A stretch of 64,000 bases of DNA, from contig JADJWX010000015.1 of assembly GCA_016716135.1 (NCBI GenBank), forward strand, positions 62,001 to 126,000, in the 5' to 3' direction. The DNA comes from Lewinellaceae bacterium (GTDB lineage Bacteria; Bacteroidota; Bacteroidia; Chitinophagales; Saprospiraceae). The translations under genes were made by a program, and so were the position numbers. A model generated the notes under the pieces. It made no database searches. It had not been told where the DNA came from and saw nothing but the letters and a program-made list of their open reading frames with translations. Position 1 is the first letter of the stretch, and each line of letters opens with the position of its first letter. Positions 42,832-51,877 of the stretch are shown here, piece by piece.

Positions 42832-43950
42832 ATGTCGATACTCCAATTGTCGCCGCTTCAAAAAAGAAATCTGAATAAAATTGTTGGCATCGCCCTTTTT
42901 TGGTCTTTATTCGGAATGACATACGCCTTGCTCGAACGCGGCATTCTCGGAAACGCAACAGTTTATCCGTCTACAGGAAATCCCTATAAATTCAGTACAG
43001 CCCTTCTGACGGCCAGTTTCGGAGCCTTGCTGATGGGTTTTATTTTCGGTGGAATTGAAGTGTATTACCTCAGCAGAAAGTTTGTCCGGATGGCATTCGG
43101 TGTGAAAATTCTGCTCAAAACCAGTATCTACCTTCTGGTGATTTGTCTGCTTGTTCTTTTGCTCAGCATTTTAGGGAGTAGCCTGTCTTTGCAGGTTGCA
43201 CCAAATGATACAGCCGTTTATAATTCGGTGCTCCTGTTTATGGCGAATGAGGCATTTTGGTGTGTGGCGTTTTATTCGGGTGCGGTTATTTGTGTCGGAC
43301 TCTTTTTGACGGAGGTCAGCGACAATCTTGGGCAAGGCGTTGTGAAAAATTTTCTGTTCGGGAAATACCACCGCCCCCGGGAAGAACGGCGCATTTTTAT
43401 GTTCCTGGATATGAAAGCCTCCACTACCATTGCGGAGCAGCTGGGCCATATCCGGTATTTCGAACTACTGAATGCCTATTATGCCGATATGACCAAATCT
43501 ATTCTGAACAGCGCAGGCATTGTATATAAATATGTCGGCGATGAAATTATAATTTCATGGGATTATAAAACCGGTTTGAAAAACAGCAATTGCCTGCACT
43601 GTTTTTTTTCTATAAAAAATGTATTGAAGGATAGAGCAGAAAATTATAAATCGCGGTTTGGCCTGGCGCCCGCTTTTAAAGCAGGCATGCATTGCGGGCC
43701 GGTTACAACTGGTGAAATCGGGGTGTTAAAAAAGGAAATTGCATTTAACGGCGATGTGTTAAATACCACGGCACGCATCCAAAGCCTGTGCAACGACTAC
43801 GGTGCGGAACTGCTGGTTTCAGAAGACCTGTACACCGCACTACATCCGGATAATTCCTTTGCCGCAAAACCTATCGGCAACCTGCGTCTGCGGGGGCGAG
43901 ATGCCCGGGTGAATCTCTACTCGGTTTCACAACCTAGCGACTACACATAA
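42832..43950 (+). CDS. Membrane-bound class III adenylate/guanylate cyclase
   Basis: A 372-residue protein from the ATG at 42832 (MSILQLSPLQKRNLNK). Residues 1-180 hold about four membrane helices with a short extracytoplasmic loop. The catalytic domain (about 190-365) has the first metal aspartate in MFLDMKASTTIAEQLG and the second in YKYVGDEIIISW, followed by FKAGMHCGPVTTGEIG and AFNGDVLNTTARIQ. It should make cAMP or cGMP in response to a membrane signal; substrate choice is not assigned. The Crp-type regulator at 31.1-31.7 kb is a possible but unsupported partner. Confidence 0.92.
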   Translation: MSILQLSPLQKRNLNKIVGIALFWSLFGMTYALLERGILGNATVYPSTGNPYKFSTALLTASFGALLMGFIFGGIEVYYLSRKFVRMAFGVKILLKTSIYLLVICLLVLLLSILGSSLSLQVAPNDTAVYNSVLLFMANEAFWCVAFYSGAVICVGLFLTEVSDNLGQGVVKNFLFGKYHRPREERRIFMFLDMKASTTIAEQLGHIRYFELLNAYYADMTKSILNSAGIVYKYVGDEIIISWDYKTGLKNSNCLHCFFSIKNVLKDRAENYKSRFGLAPAFKAGMHCGPVTTGEIGVLKKEIAFNGDVLNTTARIQSLCNDYGAELLVSEDLYTALHPDNSFAAKPIGNLRLRGRDARVNLYSVSQPSDYT

Positions 43951-43958
43951 AAAGCAGA

Positions 43959-44114
43959 GGCTGTCTCATAAGTACTTCTAAGTATTCACCCGCCGTAGAT
44001 TATTACTTAAACACATAGGCTCATAGAACACAAAGAATATTTCTCTGTGTTCTATGAGCCTATGTGTTTAAAAATTGGGAAGCTATCTTTTGTACACTAA
44101 CTTATTAGACAGCC
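43959..44114. repeat. Nested element: MITE-like ends enclosing a 24-bp palindrome
   Basis: Ends GGCTGTCTCATAAGT (43959-43973) and its inverse (44096-44114; GGCTGTCTAATAAGT when reversed) resemble insertion-sequence ends of the GGCTGTCTCAAAAG type that I recall. Inside lie perfect 24-bp arms at 44008-44031 and 44047-44070 (ACACATAGGCTCATAGAACA type). No transposase is present. Confidence 0.75.
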
Positions 44115-44145
44115 CTTACGCACAGTTTTCAAGGGATACGGCAAA

Positions 44146-46158
44146 CTACCACTGAATCACCAACTGTTGTACCACGGGTTTCCCGTTGGCCGGTTTCAGT
44201 TTCAGCCAGTATATCCCGGCGTCGAGGCCGGTTGGCAGCTCAAACGGCTGCATGTAGCCTGAAGACAAGAGCGTAACCGTTTTCAGCAACTCGCCTTTCG
44301 GGCTGAACAGTTGTAATTCAAGTTGTTGGCCGGCCCAGCCAAAAATATCGATCATGACCTGACCGCCCGTCGTTGGGTTGGGGTACACCGCAAAGGTGCC
44401 CTTCGGGTCGGCAGGTACCGGCGCATTCGGGTCGGGATTGGATCCTCCCGGATTGGTGTTAGTCCCGGCTTTGGGCCCCGGAATACTGGGGCCGTTTGCT
44501 ATGATCTGCGAGGTGGAATCCTTGCAGCCAAAGGTGTTGAGGTGGGCCTGATAGAATATTTTCGGCGCAACGCGGGTAACCACCAGGATGTAATCCGGAT
44601 CAACTTGCGCCGGCAGGGTGTACTCAAACACGTCGGACTGCCCGTCGGCAATGCTGTCGGCAACCGATTTGAAACGAATGGAGTACATCGGACTAAAGTT
44701 CGGGTTACGGACAAGATACTCCCGACCACTCGGCGCGGAATACATCGCATCATTATCGGGTGATTTGGCTACCACGCCGTCCGGCACCTGGAAGGCAGCG
44801 TAGATCATCTTGTTGCTGCAATTGTTGGTCACCATGATGGTGTAGGTTTTTCGCTGGGCCGAGTCGACGGCTACGCCCAACAACTCGTATTTCATGCATC
44901 CGATTTCTTTTACGTCGCAGGCATTCGGCGGTACCGAACAAGGCGGTGGCGGGGTTACCAGTACCGAATCCATGCAAAGGGAATCCGCATTATCCACAAC
45001 AATTAACGTGAGCGGGCCCGCACTGATCTGGAAGGGCCCGACGGTGGCGGCGGTGTCGTAGGGGAACATGAGCGTGTCGCCGGCCAGGCTCCAGGTGGTA
45101 GCGCCCCCGCCGACGGTGAGGTCGAGGGTGTAGGTATCGTCGAGCGAGTCGAGCGGCGTGCCGTTGTCATTGCACAGAATATTGGCAAAGTCGGCCGTGA
45201 TGGGCGTCTGGCACATGGGCGGTACCGAGCAGGGCCCCGGCGGTGTGATGCTCACGGTGTCGGTGCAAGCCATATCGTCGTTGTCTACTAAAACCAGGTC
45301 AGTTGGGCCTACACTGATCGGAAACGGCCCGGCAAGGTAGGTCGTATCGTACTGGAAAATCAGTGAATCGCCGGCAACACTCCAGCTGTTTGCCCCGCCG
45401 GTGACGGTGATCATAAAAGTAAAGGTATCGTCAAGGGAGTCGAGCGGGGTGCCGTTGTCACTGCACAAAATCGAATCGACCGTAGCACTGATGGGCGTTT
45501 GACAAACCGGCGGTGTTGAGCAAGGCCCCGGTGGCGTAATGCCGATGGTGTCAGAGCAAGCCATGTTGTCATTATCGACGACAATCAGGTCGAACGCGCC
45601 GGCACTGATGGGCAACGGCCCGGCCAGATAGGTGGTGTCGTACAGGAAGATCAGCGAATCGCCGGCAATGCTCCAGGTAGTGGCGCCGCCGGTGACGGTC
45701 AGTAAAAATGTGAAGGTATCGTCGAGCGAATCGAGGGGAGTGCCGTTATCGCTGCAAAGAATGGAGTCGATGCCCGCAGTAATTGGCGTCAGGCAGGCGG
45801 GCGGCGCCACCGAACAGGGCGGCGGCGGCGCAACAACCACCGTGTCGGTGCACAGCGAATCGCTGGTATTGATGACCACAAGTGTCAGCGGGCCGCCACT
45901 GATTGGGAAGCCACTGAAATTATAGGTGGTGTCGTAGGCATAAAGCGTGGAGTCCGGTTCAACAGACCAACTGGTGCTGTCGCCGGTCACCAACAGGAAA
46001 AAAGCGAAGGTATCGTCGAGCGAGTCCAGTTGTGTTCCATTATCGTTGCAGGTTATTCCACTGGCAGTGGCGGTGATTGGTGTTTGGCAATTTTGGGCCT
46101 GAATCGTCCAACTTAAACAAAGAAAGGCAAGCAGGAGGAAGCGGATTTTGTTTGTCAT
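44146..46158 (-). CDS. Secreted repeat protein with four tandem beta domains and T9SS sorting domain
   Basis: A 670-residue exported protein; the ATG at 46158 (MTNKIRFLLLAFLCLSW) gives the signal peptide. Four tandem repeats of about 102 residues cover residues 22-430; each begins CxTPI and contains CNDNGTPLDSLDDTFTF-like calcium-binding loops, a TWS/SWS strand and DTV..PPGPCS at the end. A separate beta domain (430-560; CDVKEIGCMKYELLG) follows, then a proline/glycine linker (NPDPNAPVPADPKG) and a T9SS type A domain (YPNPTTGGQV, end VVQQLVIQW). Likely a surface adhesin or S-layer-like protein. Confidence 0.85.
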   Translation of the reverse strand: MTNKIRFLLLAFLCLSWTIQAQNCQTPITATASGITCNDNGTQLDSLDDTFAFFLLVTGDSTSWSVEPDSTLYAYDTTYNFSGFPISGGPLTLVVINTSDSLCTDTVVVAPPPPCSVAPPACLTPITAGIDSILCSDNGTPLDSLDDTFTFLLTVTGGATTWSIAGDSLIFLYDTTYLAGPLPISAGAFDLIVVDNDNMACSDTIGITPPGPCSTPPVCQTPISATVDSILCSDNGTPLDSLDDTFTFMITVTGGANSWSVAGDSLIFQYDTTYLAGPFPISVGPTDLVLVDNDDMACTDTVSITPPGPCSVPPMCQTPITADFANILCNDNGTPLDSLDDTYTLDLTVGGGATTWSLAGDTLMFPYDTAATVGPFQISAGPLTLIVVDNADSLCMDSVLVTPPPPCSVPPNACDVKEIGCMKYELLGVAVDSAQRKTYTIMVTNNCSNKMIYAAFQVPDGVVAKSPDNDAMYSAPSGREYLVRNPNFSPMYSIRFKSVADSIADGQSDVFEYTLPAQVDPDYILVVTRVAPKIFYQAHLNTFGCKDSTSQIIANGPSIPGPKAGTNTNPGGSNPDPNAPVPADPKGTFAVYPNPTTGGQVMIDIFGWAGQQLELQLFSPKGELLKTVTLLSSGYMQPFELPTGLDAGIYWLKLKPANGKPVVQQLVIQW

Positions 46159-46285
46159 GGTGGTTTGTGTTTTTGATAAAAAGAAACAGGCGGGCGGGGG
46201 AAATTTCCATGTTGCCAAAATTAGCCCGGTGATTTGGGGCATTAAAGGGGGTTTTCCCTGAAATTTTTACCCGGATAAACAACGA

Positions 46286-46310
46286 GAGCCACGCCAAAAC
46301 GGCGTGGCTC
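46286..46310. terminator. Hairpin terminator after the M4 protease gene
   Basis: GAGCCACGCC, loop AAAAC, GGCGTGGCTC: a perfect 10-bp stem 38 bases after the minus-strand protease stop. Confidence 0.6.
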
Positions 46311-46347
46311 CCGAATTTTAAGCCTTGCAGGTTACTTGTTAGACCGT

Positions 46348-49300
46348 TTAAAACTGCTTCACCACTTTCAGCGTAGCGCCGCTTCCGGCAGCCAGCAATT
46401 GCACGGCATAGGTCCCGGCAGGCAAGTTTTGCAGGTTCATCTCGATTTGGTTTTCGCCTTTCGGCAAATCCCAGCTGCGCTGCTGCACCACGCGCCCGAG
46501 CAGGTCGCTCACCAGCACCTGCACTGGTCCGGCGGTTGGCGCTTCAAACGCAAGGCGGATCAGGTCGGACGTGGGATTGGGCGCAACGCTCAGCTGGAGG
46601 CGGTTGGCAGCCAGGTCGTCCGTGCTGACCATGAGGCTGCGTTGGCCGTTGGCAAACCAGGTACCCCATTCGCGGTTGGCGGTGAACAGCGATTCGTTGC
46701 CCACCCCGGTGATCCGGTTGGGATCGATGGCGCGTTTGTAAATATTCCGGCCGTTGGTGCTGGTGCCGTTATAAATGACGGCGTCGTCGAGGCGGTTGTA
46801 GCTGGGCCAACCCAGTTCGCCATTGTCGTTGTAGAGGTAGTCTTCGTCACCGGTTTCAATGTTAGCGCCGAGAATGTCATTCCGGCCGTCGATTCCGTCG
46901 ATAAAGTCAAAGGCGATTATAAAGGGCGCATTTTTCGAAAAGGTGGGATTCCCTACGCTGGCTTTTGGCGGTAGCCCGTTGTACAATTTCGAGATAAAGG
47001 CATTGGCGCCGTCGGTAAACTGGTCGTTTTCCCAGAAATTCAGAAAACCGATATCCCAATAGCTCAGGTCTTCACCCTGATTGTTGGACAATTCGTTGTA
47101 GGCATCGTACATCAAATATTCGCCGGTGTAATCAAACTCCAGCACATCGGCATATTGCACCTCCCCGGTGGCTTGCTGCGTTTGGGAGTAGGTGGGGTTG
47201 TACAGAAAAAAGGTTTGAAACGCGCCCAATGGATCGGCAAGATCGAATATGTAGATCCGGTTGTTCTCCACGGTAGTCAGCGCAGCGACAAACCGGCCGT
47301 CTTTTGAAATAGCGGCGCTGCGCCATTCGGGCGAAAGGCTCAACTCGTAATCCTGAAAATTGATGTTCGGCGGGTTGTATACCAGGTCCATGCCGATGAT
47401 ATGCCCGGCATCGTTGACGAATACCAGCTGGCTGCCGTTGTCCGCAACGCTTGGCCGGCTGGCTACGCCCTGGTTATAAATGGTGCCAAGAATGGTGCCG
47501 TTGCCGGTGGCAAGGTCCAGGTTTTGGCCGTCGTTGCTGACACAGAGTACGTAGTCGGTACCCGGGTTGACATTGAGCGTTGCCAGGTAGTCTCCGCCCT
47601 GGCCGGCGCCGATGCCCACCGTGGCAAAGGCATTGGCGGCAGCGTTGGCTACCGTACTGCCGTACAGATCGGTTGCAGCCTTAATGACCGCCAGGCGGCA
47701 ATCGATAAACTGACTGGATTTTACCAGATAGTCGCGCAGTGCCTTGTAGTACACTTTTTCGGCTTTGTCGATCCCTACGCCGGCGGCGTTGGCAAACTCA
47801 TAAAAAGCGCGGTTGGGAATACCGGAGTTGATGTGCACGCCGCCGTTGTCCTGCGGGCCCATGTATTGCTCGCTCACGTGTTTGGGTTGTGAGGGCGACC
47901 CGAGATTCGGGAATTGCATGTGGCGCAGGCAGTTGTTGGGCGTGGCGCCAGCCTGCACGATGTCTTCCCCGATAAGCCAGTCGTCGCGGTCGATGCATAC
48001 GGCGAACACATCGGCAAACGACTCGTTCAGTGCGCCGCTCTCGTCCTGGTATTCGAGGTTGGCGGTTTTTTCAATAACCCCGTGGGTCAGCTCGTGGCCG
48101 CCCACGTCGAGCCCGCCGGCGAGGGCTTTGAAAAAGGAACCGCCGTTGCCGTACCACATGGCGGCGCCGTTCCAGTAGGCGTTTTCCATGGATGTGCCGT
48201 TGGCCTCCGAGACGTTGTAAAACGAGAGGATGTTCCCGCCGGAGCCGTTGATCGAGTTCCGGCTATGCGTAGCCAGGTAGTACTGGTAGCTTGTAGCGGC
48301 ATTCCAGTGGGTGCTTACGGCATTTTTATTGTTAAAAACCGTAGAACCCGAAGCGCCCAGCGCATAGTCAAAAGTGCTTTGTACTTCCGGTGAGGTGTTT
48401 TTCGCATCCAGCGAAACGATCGCGCCAACCGGGCTGCCGGGCATGTTGGAAGCGCTTGCATTGAACATAGGCTGGCTGGCGTCTTCCAGGTAGATGGTGC
48501 TGCCGTCCATCCAGGCGCCAAAGCTGCGGTTCACATTGTTGAGGTCCAGGCCGCTGGCCGTGACGGGCCCGTTGGCATCCGCCGGATGATGGCCCGCCGG
48601 AGCGATCTCACAGGTATAATCGTAGTGGTGAATGATGGCGCCGGTTTGCGCATCCACGAAGTACACGTGGCGACGCAGGAAGTTCGGGTAAATCGTGATG
48701 TGCCAGGCCAGGCGCTCGGCATCGAGCTGGCGCTTGGGGTGGTAGATGACCAGTTCGGACACCAATTCCTGCCCGCCGATAAGCTGGCGTTCTTCCGGTG
48801 TCCAATTGGTTTTAACCTTGTCGGCGCCCAGGTCGGCGATAACCTGTTGAGCGGCCGTTTCGGCGTTCAAAGCCGGCACGGTGGTCGCCAGTTTGGGCGT
48901 CGGGTAATAGCGGCCGTTGAGCGACTGGAAGGCGCCCTTGCTGGTATGCGCGATCACTTCGCCACCGTATACCGGTACGCCCTGGTACACCTGGTCGAGC
49001 CGTACGTGCAGGTTGCCCGATTCATCCGTTTCCGTGGTGCGCGCCACAAATTCGGCCACCGGCGTCTCAATGCCGGTGGGCTTCAGGCTGGCGAGGTAGG
49101 CGATTGCCCGGCTTTCGGCGGACTCTTCCGATTCGGCACTTCCGGAAGCAGCCGTTTTGCCTTCAAAAAAGATCGGCAACCCGTTTTCAGACCGTACCAT
49201 ACGGATGTTCTCCACCGGAGTGGCCGGGGCAGGGGCGGCGCCGATCGGCTTGTAGTTGGCTTTGGGCAAACTGAAGGGGTTGGCAGCCGGCGGCACAGCG

Positions 49301-49443
49301 GATTTGCCGGGCCAGGGTTTGAGTTTCAATTGTTCGGGGGAGGGCTGTTCGCCCTGGACGGGGGGATGGATTTTAGCGCTTTGTGCAGTAGCCAGGTTGC
49401 CGGCGAACGCAGCGAACAAAACCCACAGGAGGATTTTTTTCAT
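46348..49443 (-). CDS. Secreted M4 (thermolysin-type) metalloprotease with beta-propeller region and T9SS domain
   Basis: A 1031-residue exported protease. Signal peptide (MKKILLWVLFAAFAGNLATA); FTP/PepSY-type propeptide (about 60-260; RLDQVYQGVPVYGGEV); M4 catalytic domain (about 300-600) with the zinc site HELTHG (near residue 450), NESFADVF carrying the third ligand and HINSGIPNRAF for the catalytic histidine. Next comes a region with TolB/PD40-like blades (RSAAISKDGRFVAALTT, NRIYIFDLADP), not part of classical thermolysins, then a T9SS type A domain (APNPTSDLIRLAF, end GATLKVVKQF). Likely a surface or released peptidase. Confidence 0.93.
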   Translation of the reverse strand: MKKILLWVLFAAFAGNLATAQSAKIHPPVQGEQPSPEQLKLKPWPGKSAVPPAANPFSLPKANYKPIGAAPAPATPVENIRMVRSENGLPIFFEGKTAASGSAESEESAESRAIAYLASLKPTGIETPVAEFVARTTETDESGNLHVRLDQVYQGVPVYGGEVIAHTSKGAFQSLNGRYYPTPKLATTVPALNAETAAQQVIADLGADKVKTNWTPEERQLIGGQELVSELVIYHPKRQLDAERLAWHITIYPNFLRRHVYFVDAQTGAIIHHYDYTCEIAPAGHHPADANGPVTASGLDLNNVNRSFGAWMDGSTIYLEDASQPMFNASASNMPGSPVGAIVSLDAKNTSPEVQSTFDYALGASGSTVFNNKNAVSTHWNAATSYQYYLATHSRNSINGSGGNILSFYNVSEANGTSMENAYWNGAAMWYGNGGSFFKALAGGLDVGGHELTHGVIEKTANLEYQDESGALNESFADVFAVCIDRDDWLIGEDIVQAGATPNNCLRHMQFPNLGSPSQPKHVSEQYMGPQDNGGVHINSGIPNRAFYEFANAAGVGIDKAEKVYYKALRDYLVKSSQFIDCRLAVIKAATDLYGSTVANAAANAFATVGIGAGQGGDYLATLNVNPGTDYVLCVSNDGQNLDLATGNGTILGTIYNQGVASRPSVADNGSQLVFVNDAGHIIGMDLVYNPPNINFQDYELSLSPEWRSAAISKDGRFVAALTTVENNRIYIFDLADPLGAFQTFFLYNPTYSQTQQATGEVQYADVLEFDYTGEYLMYDAYNELSNNQGEDLSYWDIGFLNFWENDQFTDGANAFISKLYNGLPPKASVGNPTFSKNAPFIIAFDFIDGIDGRNDILGANIETGDEDYLYNDNGELGWPSYNRLDDAVIYNGTSTNGRNIYKRAIDPNRITGVGNESLFTANREWGTWFANGQRSLMVSTDDLAANRLQLSVAPNPTSDLIRLAFEAPTAGPVQVLVSDLLGRVVQQRSWDLPKGENQIEMNLQNLPAGTYAVQLLAAGSGATLKVVKQF

Positions 49444-49599
49444 AGAAAATCGATTTTTGAATAACCGAAATGGATGTGTTGGTGGATAAAAGTAGATTGG
49501 TGCAAAGGTCGCAATTTGTTGTGAGCAATTGCGCTAATTCCGGGCTTGCTTCTACCGTCTGGGTGTTTTTCCCGTACCATTTCATCGGAATAATTAATT

Positions 49600-49652
49600 G
49601 ATTTTTTATGGACAAATCCGCAATCGGATTGCGGATTTGTCCATAAAAAATC
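49600..49652. terminator. Perfect 26-bp palindrome after the OstA-like gene
   Basis: Left arm 49600-49625 and right arm 49627-49652 are exact reverse complements (GATTTTTTATGGACAAATCC at the outer end) with a 1-base loop, flanked by A and T runs. It lies 18 bases after the minus-strand stop, so it can end transcription in both directions. Confidence 0.85.
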
Positions 49653-49670
49653 ACCTGCGTTTTAGCTGAT

Positions 49671-51815
49671 TCAGCGCAACAACAAAGCCTCCACCGAGCG
49701 CGGCCGCCGCGTTTTTTCCCAGAAAAAACCATCCAGTTTTTTAGTCTCCGAAATGCCGGCATCTTTCATCGGGAGAAATTTTCCCTTGGGCTCGTTGTAA
49801 AACTTGATGCTTTCCACCTTGTTTTCGCTGAAATACAGGCGCATTTCGGAGCAGGCCGTTTCATTCATGCCGATGTAGGCTTTTTGATCGTCGAGGGCGT
49901 AGTACAGCGCCTGGGCGTTGCCTTCTACCAGCATTTCGCGGGCTTCGTTTTCAGCAAAAAACACCGTGTTGTTGCGGCCTTTGATCTGGTTGAACATTTG
50001 CCCGTCTTCCGAATTGATCACCATGGCGTTTTGGCGCAGCCAGATGCGGTCCAGTTTTTTGTCTTTCAGTAACATGCGGATGGTGTCGGCGGAAAATTGG
50101 GACGTATCGGACCAGATGATGGGCAGTTGTGTCAGCTTGTAAAAGTAAAACATGCTGTCGGCCGAGTTGAAGGTCAGGGAGTCGCAGGCCGCCTGCAAAT
50201 CGCTTTTGAAAATCCGCACGTCCTGGTACGCCAGCAGCAGCCGGGCGTCGGTAGTGGAGTCGGGTTTGTAGGAGGTGAGCGTATCGGCGCTCATGTAGAG
50301 CGTGTCGTTTTCGATGAGCGATTTCATCAGCGGGCGTCCTGCAGCGCCGTCGGGGCCGAAGCTGCCAAAGGCGTTGAGGTAGTCGTCGGCCTTGTTGTAG
50401 TCCATCCGGAAGGCGAGGAGGGTGTAGTCGCTGGCGGTGTCCTGCCAGATGACGTTGCCGAGGGCCAGGCCGTTGCCGAGTTCGTTGTTGAAGCTGATGG
50501 AGTCGGCTTCGATGATGTTGGGCGGGTCGCTCACCCGGCCGCGGCCGGTGAGTTGGTATTGTTTGTTGCGGCTGTCGTAGCGCACTTCATGGCCGGTGAT
50601 GGTTTGGGTACTGTCGCGGTAATCGACGTTGCCGACAAACACGGCTTTTTCGGTGTCGGTGTTGTAGCGGATCACCTCGGCATGCACCTCGCGGGCGGCT
50701 TCGGGCTCTTCGATGTAGGCCTCACCTTCGAGGATGTATTCCTTGGTGGCGCCGTTGTAGCGCATTTTCCGGGAGCGCCCGCGCTGGCCGTCGCGTTCGT
50801 ACTGGGGGTTTGTGTCAAACTCGGCGACATTGTTTTCAATATCGTAAAAACCGCCTTCGGTGTAAATGCGGCTTCCGCGCTGACTGATCAGTGTGGGCGC
50901 CAGGAAATGCACCATTTGGGTTTCGGTGTTGAACGCCATGGTGTCGGTGCGCATGGTAAATTCGGGGTCGGTCACCAGTACATCGCCTTTGAAAAACACC
51001 TGTTTTTCCTGCACGTGGTAGTAGCCCTGCGAGCTGGTGAGCTGGCTTTGGCCGTTGGTGAGCGTGGCGCCGGAGGTGTAGGTGGCAATTTTGGTGTTGA
51101 GGTCGTAGTGCAGGCGGCTGGTGAACAGTTCCTGCTTGCCGTTGATCAGCACGACGTTGCCGAAAATGTCGGCCTGGCGGGTGTCGCCGTTGTAAAACGC
51201 CGAATCGCCGTATATCCGCACCGAATCGCCCTGTTCGATAAGTACATCGCCGACCAGCGTGGCATTGTTCCGGTCGATGAGGGCCACGTCGCAGAAAACC
51301 AGGGTGCTGTCTTGCCGGAGGCGTACATTTTCGGAAAGGCGCTGGACGTAGTGGCCGTCGCGCAAAAAATATTCGCCGGTCACGGAGGATTCCACTTTGA
51401 TTTTGCCGGTGGTATCCTGTGGCGGAGTGTTATTTTGGGCTTGTATTACGACTGGAGAAATCAGCGCTATGGCAAGAATAAATGTGAGGGAAAATAGATT
51501 TTTTCGATCTACCGGTCTAACCCCATCCTCGCCCCTACCCCCCCGGGGGCTCCCGATTACCCACAAGTTGGTTGAAATGTTTTTAACGGGATTGAAATCG
51601 ACGGGGCATTTTTGGCAAATTTGGCTCCGCCGTGTCAACCCCACCCCCGACCCCTCCCCAAGGGGGCGGGGAGCCGTAGCGTCGACCGCTTTTTTTGCTC
51701 CAAACTCAAAGGTGATGGTGTAATCTACGGTGTACGGCGCGGCTCCCCGCCCCCTTGGGGAGGGGCCGGGGGTGGGGTTGACAGGGGCGGAGCGAATTGT
51801 TCCATCAAAAACCAT
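49671..51815 (-). CDS. OstA-like (LptA/LptD N-domain) lipopolysaccharide transport protein, 5' end in repeats
   Basis: The frame has 714 codons, but about the first 100 run through inverted repeats (NPTPGPSPRGRG is a translated repeat), so the genuine N-terminus is probably the signal-like stretch NLFSLTFILAIALISPVV near 51510, where no ATG or GTG exists. From about residue 135 the protein is a long series of OstA beta repeats (LVFCDVALIDRNNATLVGDV, IYGDSAFYNGDTRQADIFGN), as in Bacteroidota OstA-like proteins that bridge lipopolysaccharide across the periplasm. A TTG at 51564-51566, itself inside a repeat arm, is one possible start. Stop is followed by a 26-bp palindrome. Confidence 0.8.
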   Translation of the reverse strand: MVFDGTIRSAPVNPTPGPSPRGRGAAPYTVDYTITFEFGAKKAVDATAPRPLGEGSGVGLTRRSQICQKCPVDFNPVKNISTNLWVIGSPRGGRGEDGVRPVDRKNLFSLTFILAIALISPVVIQAQNNTPPQDTTGKIKVESSVTGEYFLRDGHYVQRLSENVRLRQDSTLVFCDVALIDRNNATLVGDVLIEQGDSVRIYGDSAFYNGDTRQADIFGNVVLINGKQELFTSRLHYDLNTKIATYTSGATLTNGQSQLTSSQGYYHVQEKQVFFKGDVLVTDPEFTMRTDTMAFNTETQMVHFLAPTLISQRGSRIYTEGGFYDIENNVAEFDTNPQYERDGQRGRSRKMRYNGATKEYILEGEAYIEEPEAAREVHAEVIRYNTDTEKAVFVGNVDYRDSTQTITGHEVRYDSRNKQYQLTGRGRVSDPPNIIEADSISFNNELGNGLALGNVIWQDTASDYTLLAFRMDYNKADDYLNAFGSFGPDGAAGRPLMKSLIENDTLYMSADTLTSYKPDSTTDARLLLAYQDVRIFKSDLQAACDSLTFNSADSMFYFYKLTQLPIIWSDTSQFSADTIRMLLKDKKLDRIWLRQNAMVINSEDGQMFNQIKGRNNTVFFAENEAREMLVEGNAQALYYALDDQKAYIGMNETACSEMRLYFSENKVESIKFYNEPKGKFLPMKDAGISETKKLDGFFWEKTRRPRSVEALLLR

Positions 51816-51877
51816 AATTCAAGTTTAATACATCCTCAAAAAACCATTCAACTTGTGGGTAATCGGGAGCCCCGGGG
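51541..51877. repeat. Nested inverted repeats at the OstA-like 5' end
   Basis: Outer arms 51541-51570 and 51849-51877 (CTCCCGATTACCCACAAGTT type) pair with one base missing. Inner arms 51634-51675 and 51741-51782 (CAACCCCACCCCCGACCCCT type) pair at 41/42. The core between is about 65 bases. The region lies between the divergent OstA-like and DCC genes. Confidence 0.85.

Noticed and set aside
42832..43950. The cyclase with its 106-base divergent region as a CBASS-like defence system
   Set aside because: It is a membrane class III cyclase, not a CD-NTase, and no effector, E1/E2 or JAB gene is adjacent.
50097..51497. A 466-codon plus-strand frame opposite the OstA-like gene
   Set aside because: Glycine/valine-rich antisense of beta repeats; the OstA repeats on the other strand are clear.
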